Below are positions 47,438-57,031 of a stretch of 64,000 bases of DNA, piece by piece. Position 1 is the stretch's first letter. Each line of letters begins with the position of its first letter. Where the stretch lies: assembly GCF_000733775.1 (NCBI RefSeq), contig NZ_JPOE01000002.1:2232001-2296000 (forward strand), in the 5' to 3' direction. The stretch is from Thiomonas sp. FB-Cd. GTDB taxonomy: Bacteria; Pseudomonadota; Gammaproteobacteria; Burkholderiales; Burkholderiaceae_C. The translations under genes were made by a program, and so were the position numbers. The notes beneath the pieces were generated by a model. That model saw nothing but the letters and a program-made list of their open reading frames with translations. It was not told the origin of the DNA and did not search any database.

Positions 47438-47699
47438 CGCCGTCACACGAGTTTGCCATTCCATGGCGTGGTGCGCCGGCCACGCGCCCCCAGCCCACGG
47501 ATCGGCAATGGTGCACACGAAGCCCACCAGCCCAAGCAGGGCGCGCACATGGCGTGGCGTCACTCATGGTCCGGACTGCGTGAGGGCACGGCTCTGCACC
47601 AACCTGTCGCTCGGCCTTGTTCCGCAGCTTGCCAGATTCCACGCGCGCCGCTCCAAACGAGACGAGGCTGTCATCCTTTTGTCATATGCCATCGCTGTA

Positions 47700-48092
47700 A
47701 TGCGTCGATCCGCATACGCCCTCGGACTTGGAACTCACCAGCCGGTGAGCATTGATGCGCCGTCGCACCCTCCGGTGGATTCCCCGACCAAACACTCCGT
47801 CCTTCGTGTGCGCTTTGCTTCGTCCTCCTCGGATTGCAGCGACACCAACTCTCAGCCCGTGACGCCAGAAGCGGCTTTGCAACGCCTTCGCGAAGGCGAC
47901 GCCTGGGCCGTGCTCGCAGTCAGCGGGCACGATGTGCGCGAAGTGGGCGCCTGCTACCAGCGGCTGGTTGTTGGTGGCCACGCTGATCGGCTCAGCGTTC
48001 TGGCAATCGATCTGACCATTGCACGCGCATTGCCTTTGCACACCGACGCGTGCTGGCACGCGCCGCCGTGCAAGCGCACCGGCAATGCCTGA
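47700..48092 (+). CDS. Hypothetical protein
   Basis: A possible 130-residue protein from ATG 47700 (MRRSAYALGLG). The second half, TPEAALQRLREGDAWAVLAV then SGHDVREVGACYQRLVVGGH, has strongly GC third positions and reads like real protein; the first half is less convincing. An in-frame GTG at about 47860 is an alternative start. No domain recognised and no clear ribosome site. It lies alone between the CusS-like gene and the universal stress protein gene (opposite strand). The gap to 48405 shows nothing else. Confidence 0.4.
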   Translation: MRRSAYALGLGTHQPVSIDAPSHPPVDSPTKHSVLRVRFASSSSDCSDTNSQPVTPEAALQRLREGDAWAVLAVSGHDVREVGACYQRLVVGGHADRLSVLAIDLTIARALPLHTDACWHAPPCKRTGNA

Positions 48093-48405
48093 GCGCCCGG
48101 GGGGTCGTGGGCCGCCCGGTCGCGATGGCGGAGACGATGCCGAGGTCCCCAGCAGACATGCGTCGTCCAACGCTGGCCGGCGCGCAAGACCTCACCCGTC
48201 CGCGAGAGCGCTGGGGCCGCGCAGCCTTTGGTCCGTTGCCTGGCCCCGGGGCGGGCGTCGAGCTCCCTCCCAGCCCGCATGACCGCGTCGCCACGCCACG
48301 CTGCTACCTCAGACGAAACCACAGTTCGGCCATGGCGCCCGAGATCCGGGCTGATGTCTGGCCGCCCTGACCAACGAACAGCCGCGATCGGATCGCCACG
48401 TGCTG

Positions 48406-49194
48406 TCAATGCGACATGAACACCGGCACCGTCATCGCCGACAGGATCGAGCGCGTCACGCCGCCGAGCAACAACTCATGCGCGCGCGAATGACTGTAGC
48501 CGCCCATCACGATGAGGTCCGCAGCCATGTCGGTGGCATGCGACAACAGCAAGTCTGCCACGGAGGCGTCGACCACGGTGGGCGTCATCATCCGCTCATT
48601 GAACGCAATGTCGCCCATGCGCTCGGCGGCGTATGAGGCATTCACCCCATGCAACCGCAGGTAAGCACTCGCCGCAGCCAGCGAATCCGCAGCGGGCGCC
48701 TGCCTCGAACCATAGGCGCGCAATTGGACGTCGGTTGCACGCTGCAAGAGTGGCAGGGCGTCCCTCAAGGCGCGCGCACTTTCTCGCCCCGGCCCCCAGG
48801 CCACCAGCACACGCGAGCAACAATTCTCGGCCAACGCCTCGGGACCTGGCACGAACAACACGGGACAGCTTGCACCGATGAGCAGCTGCGAGGCGAAATG
48901 CAATGACGACGGCCGGCCCTCGCCCGCGTCCCAAGGCTGCCCGATCACCAGCAAGTCTGCCGTGCGTGCGCGCTCGATCAGCGGCGCAGGGCCCCGGTCA
49001 ATGACGTGATGTTCCGCGCGCACGCCGGAACCTCGCGCCAGCTCGGCCATCCAGCCGGCGACAACCGCTTCGATTGGATGCACCGCGTCCACATCAGCGC
49101 CCTGTCCTGCTGCCAGCTTCGCAGCCAGTCCAAAGACCTTGCGCTCCTGGGCGGTCTCCCCCAGATACGCCAAGACGCTTCGGTAACAGTTCAT
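48406..49194 (-). CDS. Universal stress protein with two UspA domains
   Basis: The 262-residue protein starts at ATG 49194 (MNCYRSVLAYLGET) with AGGGG upstream; the frame is open to 49242. Two tandem Usp domains are visible. The C-terminal one retains the ATP-binding pattern GGYSHSRAHELLLGGVTRSI followed by TVPVFMSH; the N-terminal one is more diverged (VIGQPWDAG...LLIGASCPVLFVPG). In Pseudomonas, ANR-controlled Usp proteins support anaerobic survival. A matching FNR-like site lies just upstream here, so an oxygen-limitation role is plausible. Confidence 0.9.
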   Translation of the reverse strand: MNCYRSVLAYLGETAQERKVFGLAAKLAAGQGADVDAVHPIEAVVAGWMAELARGSGVRAEHHVIDRGPAPLIERARTADLLVIGQPWDAGEGRPSSLHFASQLLIGASCPVLFVPGPEALAENCCSRVLVAWGPGRESARALRDALPLLQRATDVQLRAYGSRQAPAADSLAAASAYLRLHGVNASYAAERMGDIAFNERMMTPTVVDASVADLLLSHATDMAADLIVMGGYSHSRAHELLLGGVTRSILSAMTVPVFMSH

Positions 49195-49245
49195 TTGGCA
49201 TCCCCTTGTGTGGCAGATCATGGCCAATGCCGGCCCACACACTGA

Positions 49246-49286
49246 AGATTAGGCGATTAGTCGTCAAGCGAATTGACCCAGCTCAA
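49246..49286 (-). promoter_or_regulatory. Weaker FNR/ANR-like promoter for the universal stress protein
   Basis: Minus strand TTGAGCTGGGTCAA (49286-49273), 8 of 10 to consensus if TTGAN-N4-NTCAA is allowed, is followed after 21 bases by TAATCT (49251-49246). The predicted start near 49239 leaves a leader of about 45 bases. Spacing is one base shorter than in the other four sites. Confidence 0.45.
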
Positions 49287-49799
49287 CCCATCATGCCGAT
49301 CGGCCACTCCTCTGGACGCGTCCACGCCAAGGCCATGCCCATCGTCAAGCCTTGGCGTTTGCTCCAACCCATGCGGCATAGGCTTGCATGTAGCTTTCCA
49401 GAAACTTGCGCGTCCCCTCGTTGACCATCTTGCCACTTGCATCGAACAGTTTGTCGGCGCCACCGAGATACGCTTCTGGCTGCGCCATCGCAGGAACATT
49501 TAAGAACACCAGCGATTGTCGAAGATGGTGATTGGCGCCGAACCCGCCGATGGCGCCTGGCGACGCACTGACGACTGCGCCTGGTTTGCCGCTCCCGACG
49601 CTCTTGCCATAAGGCCGCGAGCCGACATCCAAGCCGTTTTTCAATGCCGCTGGCACAGAGCGATTGTGTTCGGGCGTGACGAACAGAACCGCGTCGGCCG
49701 CCTTGATCCGCTCGCGGAACGTCGACCATGCTGTGGGCGGATTCTCATCGCCATCCTGGTTATAGATCGGCAGTTGCCCAATTTCCACGATGCTGAGCA

Positions 49800-51238
49800 T
49801 GAACTCTCCCGCCACTAAACCGCTTGCGCGGTTGTAGTGGGGGTTTCGCGGGTCACAGACTTCGACTTGCCACGTTGCCATGGCAGAGGTTTCGGTCTCG
49901 CCGCCACGCCCGTCCCAGGCGTGTGTTGCGTATTGAATGCGTCGATGAGCACCACCAACGCGCTGTTTTGGTCGCGTTGCATGACATGCCCGCAGTGCGG
50001 GCAGACATGCACACGCTGCGCCAACGTCTTGGGAGCGAGTTCCCAGCACGCCGCGCAGCGCTGCGACGGTTTGAGCTGGCGCGTATTGCTCAGATGCAGC
50101 CGCGTACCAGCTTCTTCCGCTTTGTACGCCAGCATCGGATGCGCCATGCCGAACCCCGCCGAGAGGATGTCCCGGTTGAGTCCGGCCTTTTTCCTGACGC
50201 GCCGGCCCGGTGCATCCACCGTGCCCTTCGCGCTGCGGCTCATGGTCTTCGGGGCCAATTGCTCGGTCGCCAGGACGGCGCATTGCCGCACCATCCTGGT
50301 TGTTTCCTTGTGCACGAAGTCCCGGCGCCGATTGCCGATACGCTCGTGCAGCCGGGCGATGCGACGCCCGAGCCGTTTGAAGCGCAGCGATCCGTTCTTC
50401 TTCCTGCCGCGCTGCCGCTGCAGCGCGGCAAGGCGCGGCAGTTCCTCGCGCAGCCAGCGCGGGTTATCGATGGTCCGTCCATCATCGAACGTCGCCCAGT
50501 CGTTGATCCCGAAATCCACCCCGCGGCGCTGATCGCCCGTGCGCCGGCGCGCACAGGTCGCGTCGGGCACGCGCAGCGTCACCGACACGAACCACCCACC
50601 ACCTTTGCGCGTGAGGGTGATGTCGTTGGGTTTTGCCTCAACCCCGAAGCGGTGACGCCCGCGCGCCCGGACGGACAGGGCCGTGTCTCCACTGCCGATG
50701 CGCAGCGTGGCACCACGGCCGCCGTGCTGCATGAGCTTCCAGCCAGCCGGGTCGGGATAGGCAAAGCCCGCGAACCGCTTCGCGGCCTTGAACTGCGGGA
50801 ATCCGGGCGTTTGACCAGCTTTGACCCGGCGAAAGAACGACTGGAAGGCGAGATCCAGCCGCCGCAGCGTCTGCTGCAAGGCGTGGCTGCCGAGTTCGTT
50901 GAGCTCAGGCCGATCCGCCTTGATCTGCGGCAATGCGTTCTGCTACGCGTAATAGCTGATGGATTTGCCGGCCTTGCGCCAGGCGTCGATGCGCTCTTCC
51001 AGCGCCGCGTTGTACAACTCGCAGTGCAGCCGCGTCCAAGCCTCAAGCCGCGCAGCTTGCGCGGCATTGGGATACAGCTTGAGCGTGACTTTGCGCCGTT
51101 GCAGACTGGTATTTTATCCAGCCTGGAGAGGAACAACAAGCGAAACCCGCCCGCTTGACCCCCTCCTGCCCGGTCGGCTTCGCCTAAGCGACGCTGTGCG
51201 TCGGGCCGGGTGAGGAAGGGGAATGCGCGGGCATTTGT
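49800..51238 (-). mobile_element. TnpB-only IS200/IS605-type element, copy 2
   Basis: Minus strand left end ACAAATGC follows TTGA (51242-51239); right end GGAGAGTTCA finishes at 49800. Its right-end hairpin is CCACTA-AACCGC / GCGGTT-G-TAGTGG (49812-49823 with 49828-49840, loop TTGC). Length 1439 bases. It interrupts an FMN reductase gene at codon 36. The 20 host bases outside the right end (49799-49780 on the minus strand) are the would-be guide. Confidence 0.85.
49815..51104 (-). pseudogene. Disabled tnpB (copy 2)
   Basis: At the position of the start codon in copy 3 (51104) this copy has CTG. Codon 56 or so is an amber stop TAG (50943-50945, read on the minus strand) where copy 3 has CAG. 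From ATG 50933 the frame is open for 372 residues and includes VDFGINDWATFDDG, TEQLAPKTMSRSAK, the ribbon CAACWELAPK...CPHCGH and RDQNSA, so the nuclease residues are intact. This is the least damaged copy and could yield an N-terminally shortened TnpB. Confidence 0.82.
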
Positions 51239-51344
51239 TCAAGCCCGCAGGAGCAAGTTCGATGAGCGCATTGGCCACCTTGCGATTGATCGAATCCTTC
51301 CTCAGGCTTCCAACGAGTAGGGCAACGTCATGAATCTTGTCCAT

Positions 51345-51646
51345 CTGGCATCTCCTGGTTTCTCAATGACAGGAGCCTCGCTAAAGCGCTCGATTGGATA
51401 GTACTGAGTTCAATGCGCTGATCGCGCGCATGCGCAGGCGCTTCGCCCCGACCCGCCACTGAAACTCACGCCATGCAAAGACACTGGCGAGCCTTTGAAC
51501 GGGTTGCCTCAACGGCACGCCCGCTCTGCCACGAGGGGGTCAAAAAGTGTTGGAAGGCCAATCGGAGACAAGTTCTACCGTGCGGTCGAGGCGACGCTGA
51601 TACCGCTCAGCGGTCATGGTGGTGGGGCCCCTTCCACGTGGATGGA
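51345..51646. other. Intergenic stretch, no gene recognised
   Basis: About 300 bases upstream of the split reductase gene. The reductase ATG at 51344 (minus strand) has an AGGAGATGCC-like ribosome site. Nothing else is recognised before the palindrome at 51647. Confidence 0.45.
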
Positions 51647-51701
51647 ATGAACGCTCCCCCCACGACAACCGCGCGTGCGGTTGAGTGGCGGGAGCGTTCA
51701 T
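51647..51701. repeat. Solo 55-base palindrome resembling the TnpB element right end
   Basis: Outer arms ATGAACGCTCCC (51647-51658) and GGGAGCGTTCAT (51690-51701) are perfectly complementary; inner arms CCACGACAACCGC and GCGGTTGAGTGG are nearly so, with a GCGT loop. The right arm, GAGTGGCGGGAGCGTTCAT, closely matches the right tip of the 1.4 kb elements (TAGTGGCGGGAGAGTTCA). It is probably a solo end or a palindrome-type nonautonomous derivative. Confidence 0.65.
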
Positions 51702-51856
51702 CTCAACTCCACTGCTCGTGCCAAGCTCACGAGCGAACCGCGCCGGCCATCGATCGTCGCCGCGTGCTGGGTTCAGGCCGGCCTGTGGTGATGTCGCTAT
51801 TTAGCGAAAGCTCAATAGGGGTGGGTGCGCTCATGCTCGATGATTGTGCTTGAGCC

Positions 51857-54800
51857 TCAGTCAGCCGCGGGCGTGCCGCTCGGGGGCTGCGGCGCAAGCC
51901 TCGCGTGCGGCGCGATCAGCGGCATCAATTGCGGTGCCAGGTCGCGGAGGAGCTCAACGGTCAGCGCGCTGGTGAAACGGTACCGCGCGGCATAGGGCTC
52001 ACGCGCATACGCAGTGATCGTGCCGAAGAAGCGGTCGCCGAGGAAGAACACGAACGTCGCCGAGCGCTTGACGCGGCGGGATTCGATTAATCGCCCTCCC
52101 GGCGAGTAGACGTCGAAGCGCTGGTCTCCCGTGCCGGTCTTGCCGCCGACGGCAATATCGCTGCCATCGGCCAGGCGATAGGCTCCGCGCAGTCTCACCC
52201 CGGTGCCGCCATCGACGACGGACAGCAGTACCGGTCGCAGGGCCTCGGCGATCGCCGCCGGCAGCACGCGCCGGCCCGGTGCGGTCGGCGCCGTGAGGCG
52301 CGTCGCATACGGCGTACCGGTGGCGAAGTCGAGCTCGCCGAATTGGCGCACCGGGTCGAGCATGCCGCCATTGACGACGATACCGATGAGCTCGGCCAGC
52401 GCCGCCGGGCGGTCGCCCGATGCGCCGAGCGCGCACGCAAACGACGGCGTTACGGTGGCGAACGGATAACCGAGGCCGCGCCACGCCGCCGCGATGCGCT
52501 GGTACGCCTTGGCCTCCAGGACCATGCGGATACGCATGTCCTGGCGCCGACGGTCGTGGGTGCGGAACAGCCAGGCGTAGACCTGCAAGCGCTGAGCCTG
52601 GCTGGCCTGCAAGGTCTGGCGCAACGCTGCCTGCGGATGTTCGAGCAGATAAGACACGACCCACAGCTCCAGCGGATGCACGCGCGCAAGGAAGCCGCGG
52701 TCGGAAAGGTCGAAACGCGACGCTGCATAGCGTTCATACAGCGCGTCCAGGAGCGCGTCGTCGAGCTTCGCGGTGGGCAGCGAGGCACGCATCAGCTCGG
52801 CAAAACGCTGAGGCGTCGCGCGCGGCTCGATCCCCAGGATCGCGGCGGCCTTGCGGTAGGGCGCGTCAGGCACATTGGCCAGCAGCGCCGTTTCCATCGC
52901 CTGCGCTTCGGAAGCGCGATACTTGCGATAGAAACGCTCGACGAATACCGCGCCCTCGGACTCGGCAAAGCGCCGCAGGTATGCGATGCGCAGCTGCGGG
53001 TCGCGCATGACCTGGGCAGCCAGATCGGAGCGGCTGTCCATCTCGTAGCGCACGATGTCGCGCATCAGCCGCACGAACACAAGATTGACGGAATGCTGCA
53101 AAGCAGTGGCCAAGCTGAGCACGGCGTGGTCATCGTCCGCATCGAAATTGCTGAATCGCTGCAGCGATCCGCCGGTGAAAAATGCCTCGCCCGGATTTCC
53201 GGAGTACGTGCGCTGAAGCGCGGCGCACAACATCGGCAACAGGGCACGGTCGCGAGTCGTCTCTAGGTACCGCAATGCCCACGCCTTGATCGGATCCTGC
53301 GGCGCCACGGCCACACGGCGCAGCGCCGGCGCATCCAGCTGCGCATAGCGCTCGTGCAACTGCCACACGATTTGCAGATACAGGATGATGGTGCGCAGCT
53401 TGGCCGTCGATCCGAGGTTGAGCCGCGCGCCTTGGTTGATGTCGAAGGGCTGGTCGCCGCTGTCAGTCTGAACGCGCAGGAGATTCGCCCCGCCCACATG
53501 CTCGTACAGCGTGAAGCTGAACAGGATGTGAGCGGGGTCCGCGCCGGGAAGGAGCATGTTGTGGCCGTACAGACCCGCTGACTCCGCTCCCGTCGTGGTG
53601 GCCGCCGCGCGCAAACGCGCCGTCACCGCGCGCTGCACCGCGTCGTCCAAGGTACTGCGCACGCCCAGATCGAGGTGATCGAGCGCATACAGATCGCGCA
53701 TACCGAGCAACTGGCTGAGCCGCACGCGCGCTGCAGTCGCGGCCTTCTGTGCCACGTACGAGACGCTCGGCCCCGCCGCAAGCACGGGCACAAATTGCAA
53801 TGGTTGCCTCAGTGCGGCGTCGCGCAACGACGCGGGGATGATCTTGGCTGCACCCAGACGCATCAAGTAATTGTCAGTGAGCCTGTCGAGCGCGCCCGGA
53901 TCGTGCAACAGGAAATGCGTTGGCGCGCGCTGTGCGATCATCAGCGACAGCGCCTGTTTGTACACGAGGGCCTGGGCCGCCGGCGCCACCGTCGACGATC
54001 TCAGCAAAACATCGACGGCGCCCGGATCACGCCCATACCAGTCGCGCAGCCCATCGCGCAGTCCGTGGATCGCGCCCAGCCCCGGCCTTGCCGCCAGCGG
54101 CACCGTGTTCAGATAGTCGACGACGATGCGCTGGCGCGTCGTCAACGTGTTGACCCCGCCAAGGTACGCGCGCGTCGACGCCGATGCCATCTGCTGGAGC
54201 TTATCGATGTCGCTGCCCGTTCGACCGCCGGGCGAATGACGGAACTTCTCGATCTGGGTGGCAAGCGTGCTCCCCCCCGGCCTGCTCGCCGCGGGCTCGA
54301 CAAAAGAACGCGCCTGGTCGAAGAGCGCACGGCTGAAACGGCTCCACGACACCGCCGGGTTGCGCATCGGTTGGTCGGCATCGAGCAGATCGCGATCTTC
54401 GATGTACAGCAGGGTGCGAACGAGAAGCGGCGGCACGGCGGCGAAGTTCGCGTAGGCCGATGCCGGGAATGGCGCCGCGTAGAAGCTGATGCCGTGCGCG
54501 TCGCGCAGCACCAGTCCGGCCTGATCCTTCTCGCGATACGGCGGATACAGCCCCATGCGCGCCAGCGCGAGCATGCGCGGCGACATGCGCGCCTGCTCGG
54601 CCACGATAAATCCCTCGCGCTGCAGGCGCTGCGCGAACTGCGGGATCAACGCATAACCGAAGCTCAGATCATACGGACCTGAGCGCGGAAACACGATCGC
54701 GTCGCTCGGGCCCTGCGAGACGGTGAACGTCAGCGATCGCGCATAGCGCGACAGCAGGTGCGCCTCGAGCCAGGACGTGCGCGCCTCGAACCAGGCCCCG

Positions 54801-54865
54801 GCGGCCAGGCTCGAAACCACAACAACGAGGATTCCCCACCCTACCAGTCTGGCTCTCGATCGCAT
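51857..54865 (-). CDS. Large class A penicillin-binding protein (transglycosylase-transpeptidase)
   Basis: The 1002-residue protein has one N-terminal membrane anchor (GWGILVVVVSSLAAGAWF). A GT51-like transglycosylase domain follows, with IEDRDLLDADQP (motif I, catalytic Glu in EDR) and GGSTLATQIEKF (motif II); motif III, normally RK--E, reads IDKLQQM here. The transpeptidase domain retains LGSTAKLR (SxxK), QHSVNLVF (SxN) and GGKTGTGDQ (KTG). It is longer than E. coli PBP1b and PBP1a, with insertions in the second half. It works in the periplasm on peptidoglycan. It stands alone, on the strand opposite fumC. Exact class is uncertain; codon use is very GC-rich. Confidence 0.85.
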   Translation of the reverse strand: MRSRARLVGWGILVVVVSSLAAGAWFEARTSWLEAHLLSRYARSLTFTVSQGPSDAIVFPRSGPYDLSFGYALIPQFAQRLQREGFIVAEQARMSPRMLALARMGLYPPYREKDQAGLVLRDAHGISFYAAPFPASAYANFAAVPPLLVRTLLYIEDRDLLDADQPMRNPAVSWSRFSRALFDQARSFVEPAASRPGGSTLATQIEKFRHSPGGRTGSDIDKLQQMASASTRAYLGGVNTLTTRQRIVVDYLNTVPLAARPGLGAIHGLRDGLRDWYGRDPGAVDVLLRSSTVAPAAQALVYKQALSLMIAQRAPTHFLLHDPGALDRLTDNYLMRLGAAKIIPASLRDAALRQPLQFVPVLAAGPSVSYVAQKAATAARVRLSQLLGMRDLYALDHLDLGVRSTLDDAVQRAVTARLRAAATTTGAESAGLYGHNMLLPGADPAHILFSFTLYEHVGGANLLRVQTDSGDQPFDINQGARLNLGSTAKLRTIILYLQIVWQLHERYAQLDAPALRRVAVAPQDPIKAWALRYLETTRDRALLPMLCAALQRTYSGNPGEAFFTGGSLQRFSNFDADDDHAVLSLATALQHSVNLVFVRLMRDIVRYEMDSRSDLAAQVMRDPQLRIAYLRRFAESEGAVFVERFYRKYRASEAQAMETALLANVPDAPYRKAAAILGIEPRATPQRFAELMRASLPTAKLDDALLDALYERYAASRFDLSDRGFLARVHPLELWVVSYLLEHPQAALRQTLQASQAQRLQVYAWLFRTHDRRRQDMRIRMVLEAKAYQRIAAAWRGLGYPFATVTPSFACALGASGDRPAALAELIGIVVNGGMLDPVRQFGELDFATGTPYATRLTAPTAPGRRVLPAAIAEALRPVLLSVVDGGTGVRLRGAYRLADGSDIAVGGKTGTGDQRFDVYSPGGRLIESRRVKRSATFVFFLGDRFFGTITAYAREPYAARYRFTSALTVELLRDLAPQLMPLIAPHARLAPQPPSGTPAAD

Positions 54866-55392
54866 CTAAATCCATCATTCAGTCGGAGCCTTGCATGGCC
54901 GTATGGAAGACGAACGCGCGACCTGACAATCCGTGGACACGACGCGCACAAGGGCTCGAAATATTCCTGTGCGCCTGATGTCGAGACCTGGGCGAGGCAG
55001 TGCCTATTCGGTTGTTGATGAGCCTGGAACTTCGCAAGTCAGTGGCATTGGGATCTCACCGCCATTGACGTTCGCCACCGCGGGCGACAGGACCCATTCT
55101 TGCAGCCGCTCGCTCCGGCCGAGGCGGATGCCAACAGCCGCACCCAATCACTGCAACCGGGTGCATCCATGCGCTCGTGGGACGAGGGGCAAAAGCAAGG
55201 GGGTTCCGCTGTTCCGTAAACAGAATGGCTTGCTGCCCGTTGCAGCCTCACGCGGCGGTGAATGTGGACCGCTACATCGTTGACGCGGACCCCGGCTAAG
55301 TGGAACAGCACGAAAATCGGCTTGACTGGATGCGGCGCATGCATTATCCCCAGAAGTACGAGGCCCTTGTCGAATAGGCCGGAGAACAGAGC
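54866..55392. other. Intergenic stretch of about 530 bases, no gene recognised
   Basis: Divergent region between the PBP and fumC. Frames here are overlapping and show no domain. It must hold promoters for both genes; no FNR-like site with the spacing seen elsewhere was found. Confidence 0.5.
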
Positions 55393-56847
55393 ATGGCTCA
55401 GAGTAACGCACAGCAGGGCGCGGTTCCGCCCATCGGCATTGCCGCCACTGGCATGCGCACGGAATCGGATTCGATGGGGCAGGTCGACGTGCCGGCGAAC
55501 CGGTACTGGGGTGCGCAAACCCAGCGCAGCCTGCTGCACTTTTCCATTGGTGAGGATCGCATGCCCAAGCGCATCTATCACGCCTACGGCTGCGTCAAGA
55601 AAGCCGCGGCGCTGGTAAACCTGGCGGCAGGTCGACTCGACGCGGACCGCGCCAATGCCGTCGTTCAAGCCGCAGACGAAGCCATGGCAGGACTGCTCGA
55701 CGCCGAATTTCCGCTCTACGTTTGGCAGTCAGGATCAGGCACGCAGTCGAACATGAACGTCAACGAGGTCTTGGCCAACCGCGCGACACAGATTCTGGGC
55801 GGAGAAATTGGTTCCAAGGACCCGGTGCATCCCAACGACCACGTCAATATGGGGCAATCGTCCAACGACACGTTCCCCACAGCCATGCACATTGCAGCGC
55901 TCATGGCCATCGACGAGCACCTCATCCCCAAGGTCGATGCTCTGGCGATCTGCATTGAGGCCAAAGCGGCGGGGTGGATGGAGGTCGTCAAAACCGGGAG
56001 GACCCATCTTCAGGATGCGATTCCGCTGACGGTTGGGCAGGAATGGTCCGGATACGCCCACCAGATTCGTGATGCGATTTCCAGGATTCAACGGGAGAAG
56101 ACCGCTTTATATGAACTCGCGGCAGGCGGCACAGCCGTGGGCACCGGTTTGAATGCCCCTCCGCATTTCGGCCGCGAGATGGCCACCAAGATCGCCGAAC
56201 TGACTGGAAAGCCGTTCATCACCGCGCCGAATAAATTCGCGGCGCAGGGCTCTCTGGATGCCATGGTCGCCGTCATGGGGGCCATCCGTGGGCTTGCGGT
56301 GGCGCTGATGAAAATTGCCAACGACATGCGCTGGCTCGCCTCCGGGCCGCGCTGCGGGTTGGGCGAACTGATCCTGCCTGCGAATGAGCCGGGATCCTCC
56401 ATCATGCCGGGCAAGGTCAACCCGACCCAGTGCGAGGCCATGGTGATGGTATGCATTCAGGTCATTGGCGAAGATAACGCGGTGGCCTTTGCCGGAAGCC
56501 AGGGCAACTTCGAACTCAATGCGATGCGCCCCATCATCGTCAATAACGTCTTGCATGCGATGGGCATTCTCGGGGACGCTTGCGAGAAGTTCCAGCAGTA
56601 TTCGGTCAGCGAAACGCAACTGAACCGGCAGCGCATCGATGCATTCGTGGGTCAGTCGCTGATGCTGGTCACGGCCTTGTCTCCGGTCATCGGCTACGAC
56701 CAAGCCTCGGCCATTGCGCATTTGGCGAATGCCGAAGGGTTGACGCTGCGCGAAGCGGCCTTCAGATCTGGCTTGATCGACATGGAGAAGTTCGACGCCA
56801 TCGTGCGGCCCGAAACGATGGTGGGCAGCGGGCTGGCGGGGAGTTGA
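55393..56847 (+). CDS. fumC: Class II fumarate hydratase
   Basis: The 484-residue protein has the fumarase/aspartase signature GSSIMPGKVNPTQ, the substrate segments SGSGTQSNMNVNEV, MGQSSNDTFPTAMH and GRTHLQDAIPLTVGQE. These place it in the oxygen-stable, iron-free FumC group rather than aspartase or argininosuccinate lyase. It interconverts fumarate and malate in the TCA cycle. About 20 residues at the N-terminus precede the usual FumC start (MRTESDSMGQVDVPANRYWG); the ATG at 55453 could be the true start. Confidence 0.93.
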   Translation: MAQSNAQQGAVPPIGIAATGMRTESDSMGQVDVPANRYWGAQTQRSLLHFSIGEDRMPKRIYHAYGCVKKAAALVNLAAGRLDADRANAVVQAADEAMAGLLDAEFPLYVWQSGSGTQSNMNVNEVLANRATQILGGEIGSKDPVHPNDHVNMGQSSNDTFPTAMHIAALMAIDEHLIPKVDALAICIEAKAAGWMEVVKTGRTHLQDAIPLTVGQEWSGYAHQIRDAISRIQREKTALYELAAGGTAVGTGLNAPPHFGREMATKIAELTGKPFITAPNKFAAQGSLDAMVAVMGAIRGLAVALMKIANDMRWLASGPRCGLGELILPANEPGSSIMPGKVNPTQCEAMVMVCIQVIGEDNAVAFAGSQGNFELNAMRPIIVNNVLHAMGILGDACEKFQQYSVSETQLNRQRIDAFVGQSLMLVTALSPVIGYDQASAIAHLANAEGLTLREAAFRSGLIDMEKFDAIVRPETMVGSGLAGS

Positions 56848-57031
56848 CACTCCCGCGCCAAGGCGACCGAAAATGACTTGCTAAAGCGACAGTTTCCGAA
56901 AATTCGCGAAGTGGAGTGGGAACCTGATCTAGCATGGTTCGTCGGGCTGTTCGCGCTGATGTCGATGCCGGCTCGTTTCCGCTTTTATGTGCATATGTCA
57001 GGCGTCAAATCACGCTCCGGGGAGGTGCCCT

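Larger units (their letters stand above)
49345..51344 (-). pseudogene. NADPH-dependent FMN reductase gene split by a TnpB element
   Basis: The 5' part (51344-51239) encodes MDKIHDVALLVGSLRKDSIN and RKVANALIELAPAGL, the N-terminus of the ChrR/YieF-like NADPH:FMN reductase family. The 3' part (49799-49345) continues LSIVEIGQLPIYNQDGDENP, VLFVTPEHNRSVPAALKNGL and KPGAVVSASPGAIGGFGANH. Joining the parts at the element borders restores one frame (TTGA + TGCTC gives Gly-Leu-Met-Leu-Ser) and a 186-residue protein, the usual size. So the gene was intact before insertion and there is no target duplication. It now makes no full-length product. Confidence 0.88.
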
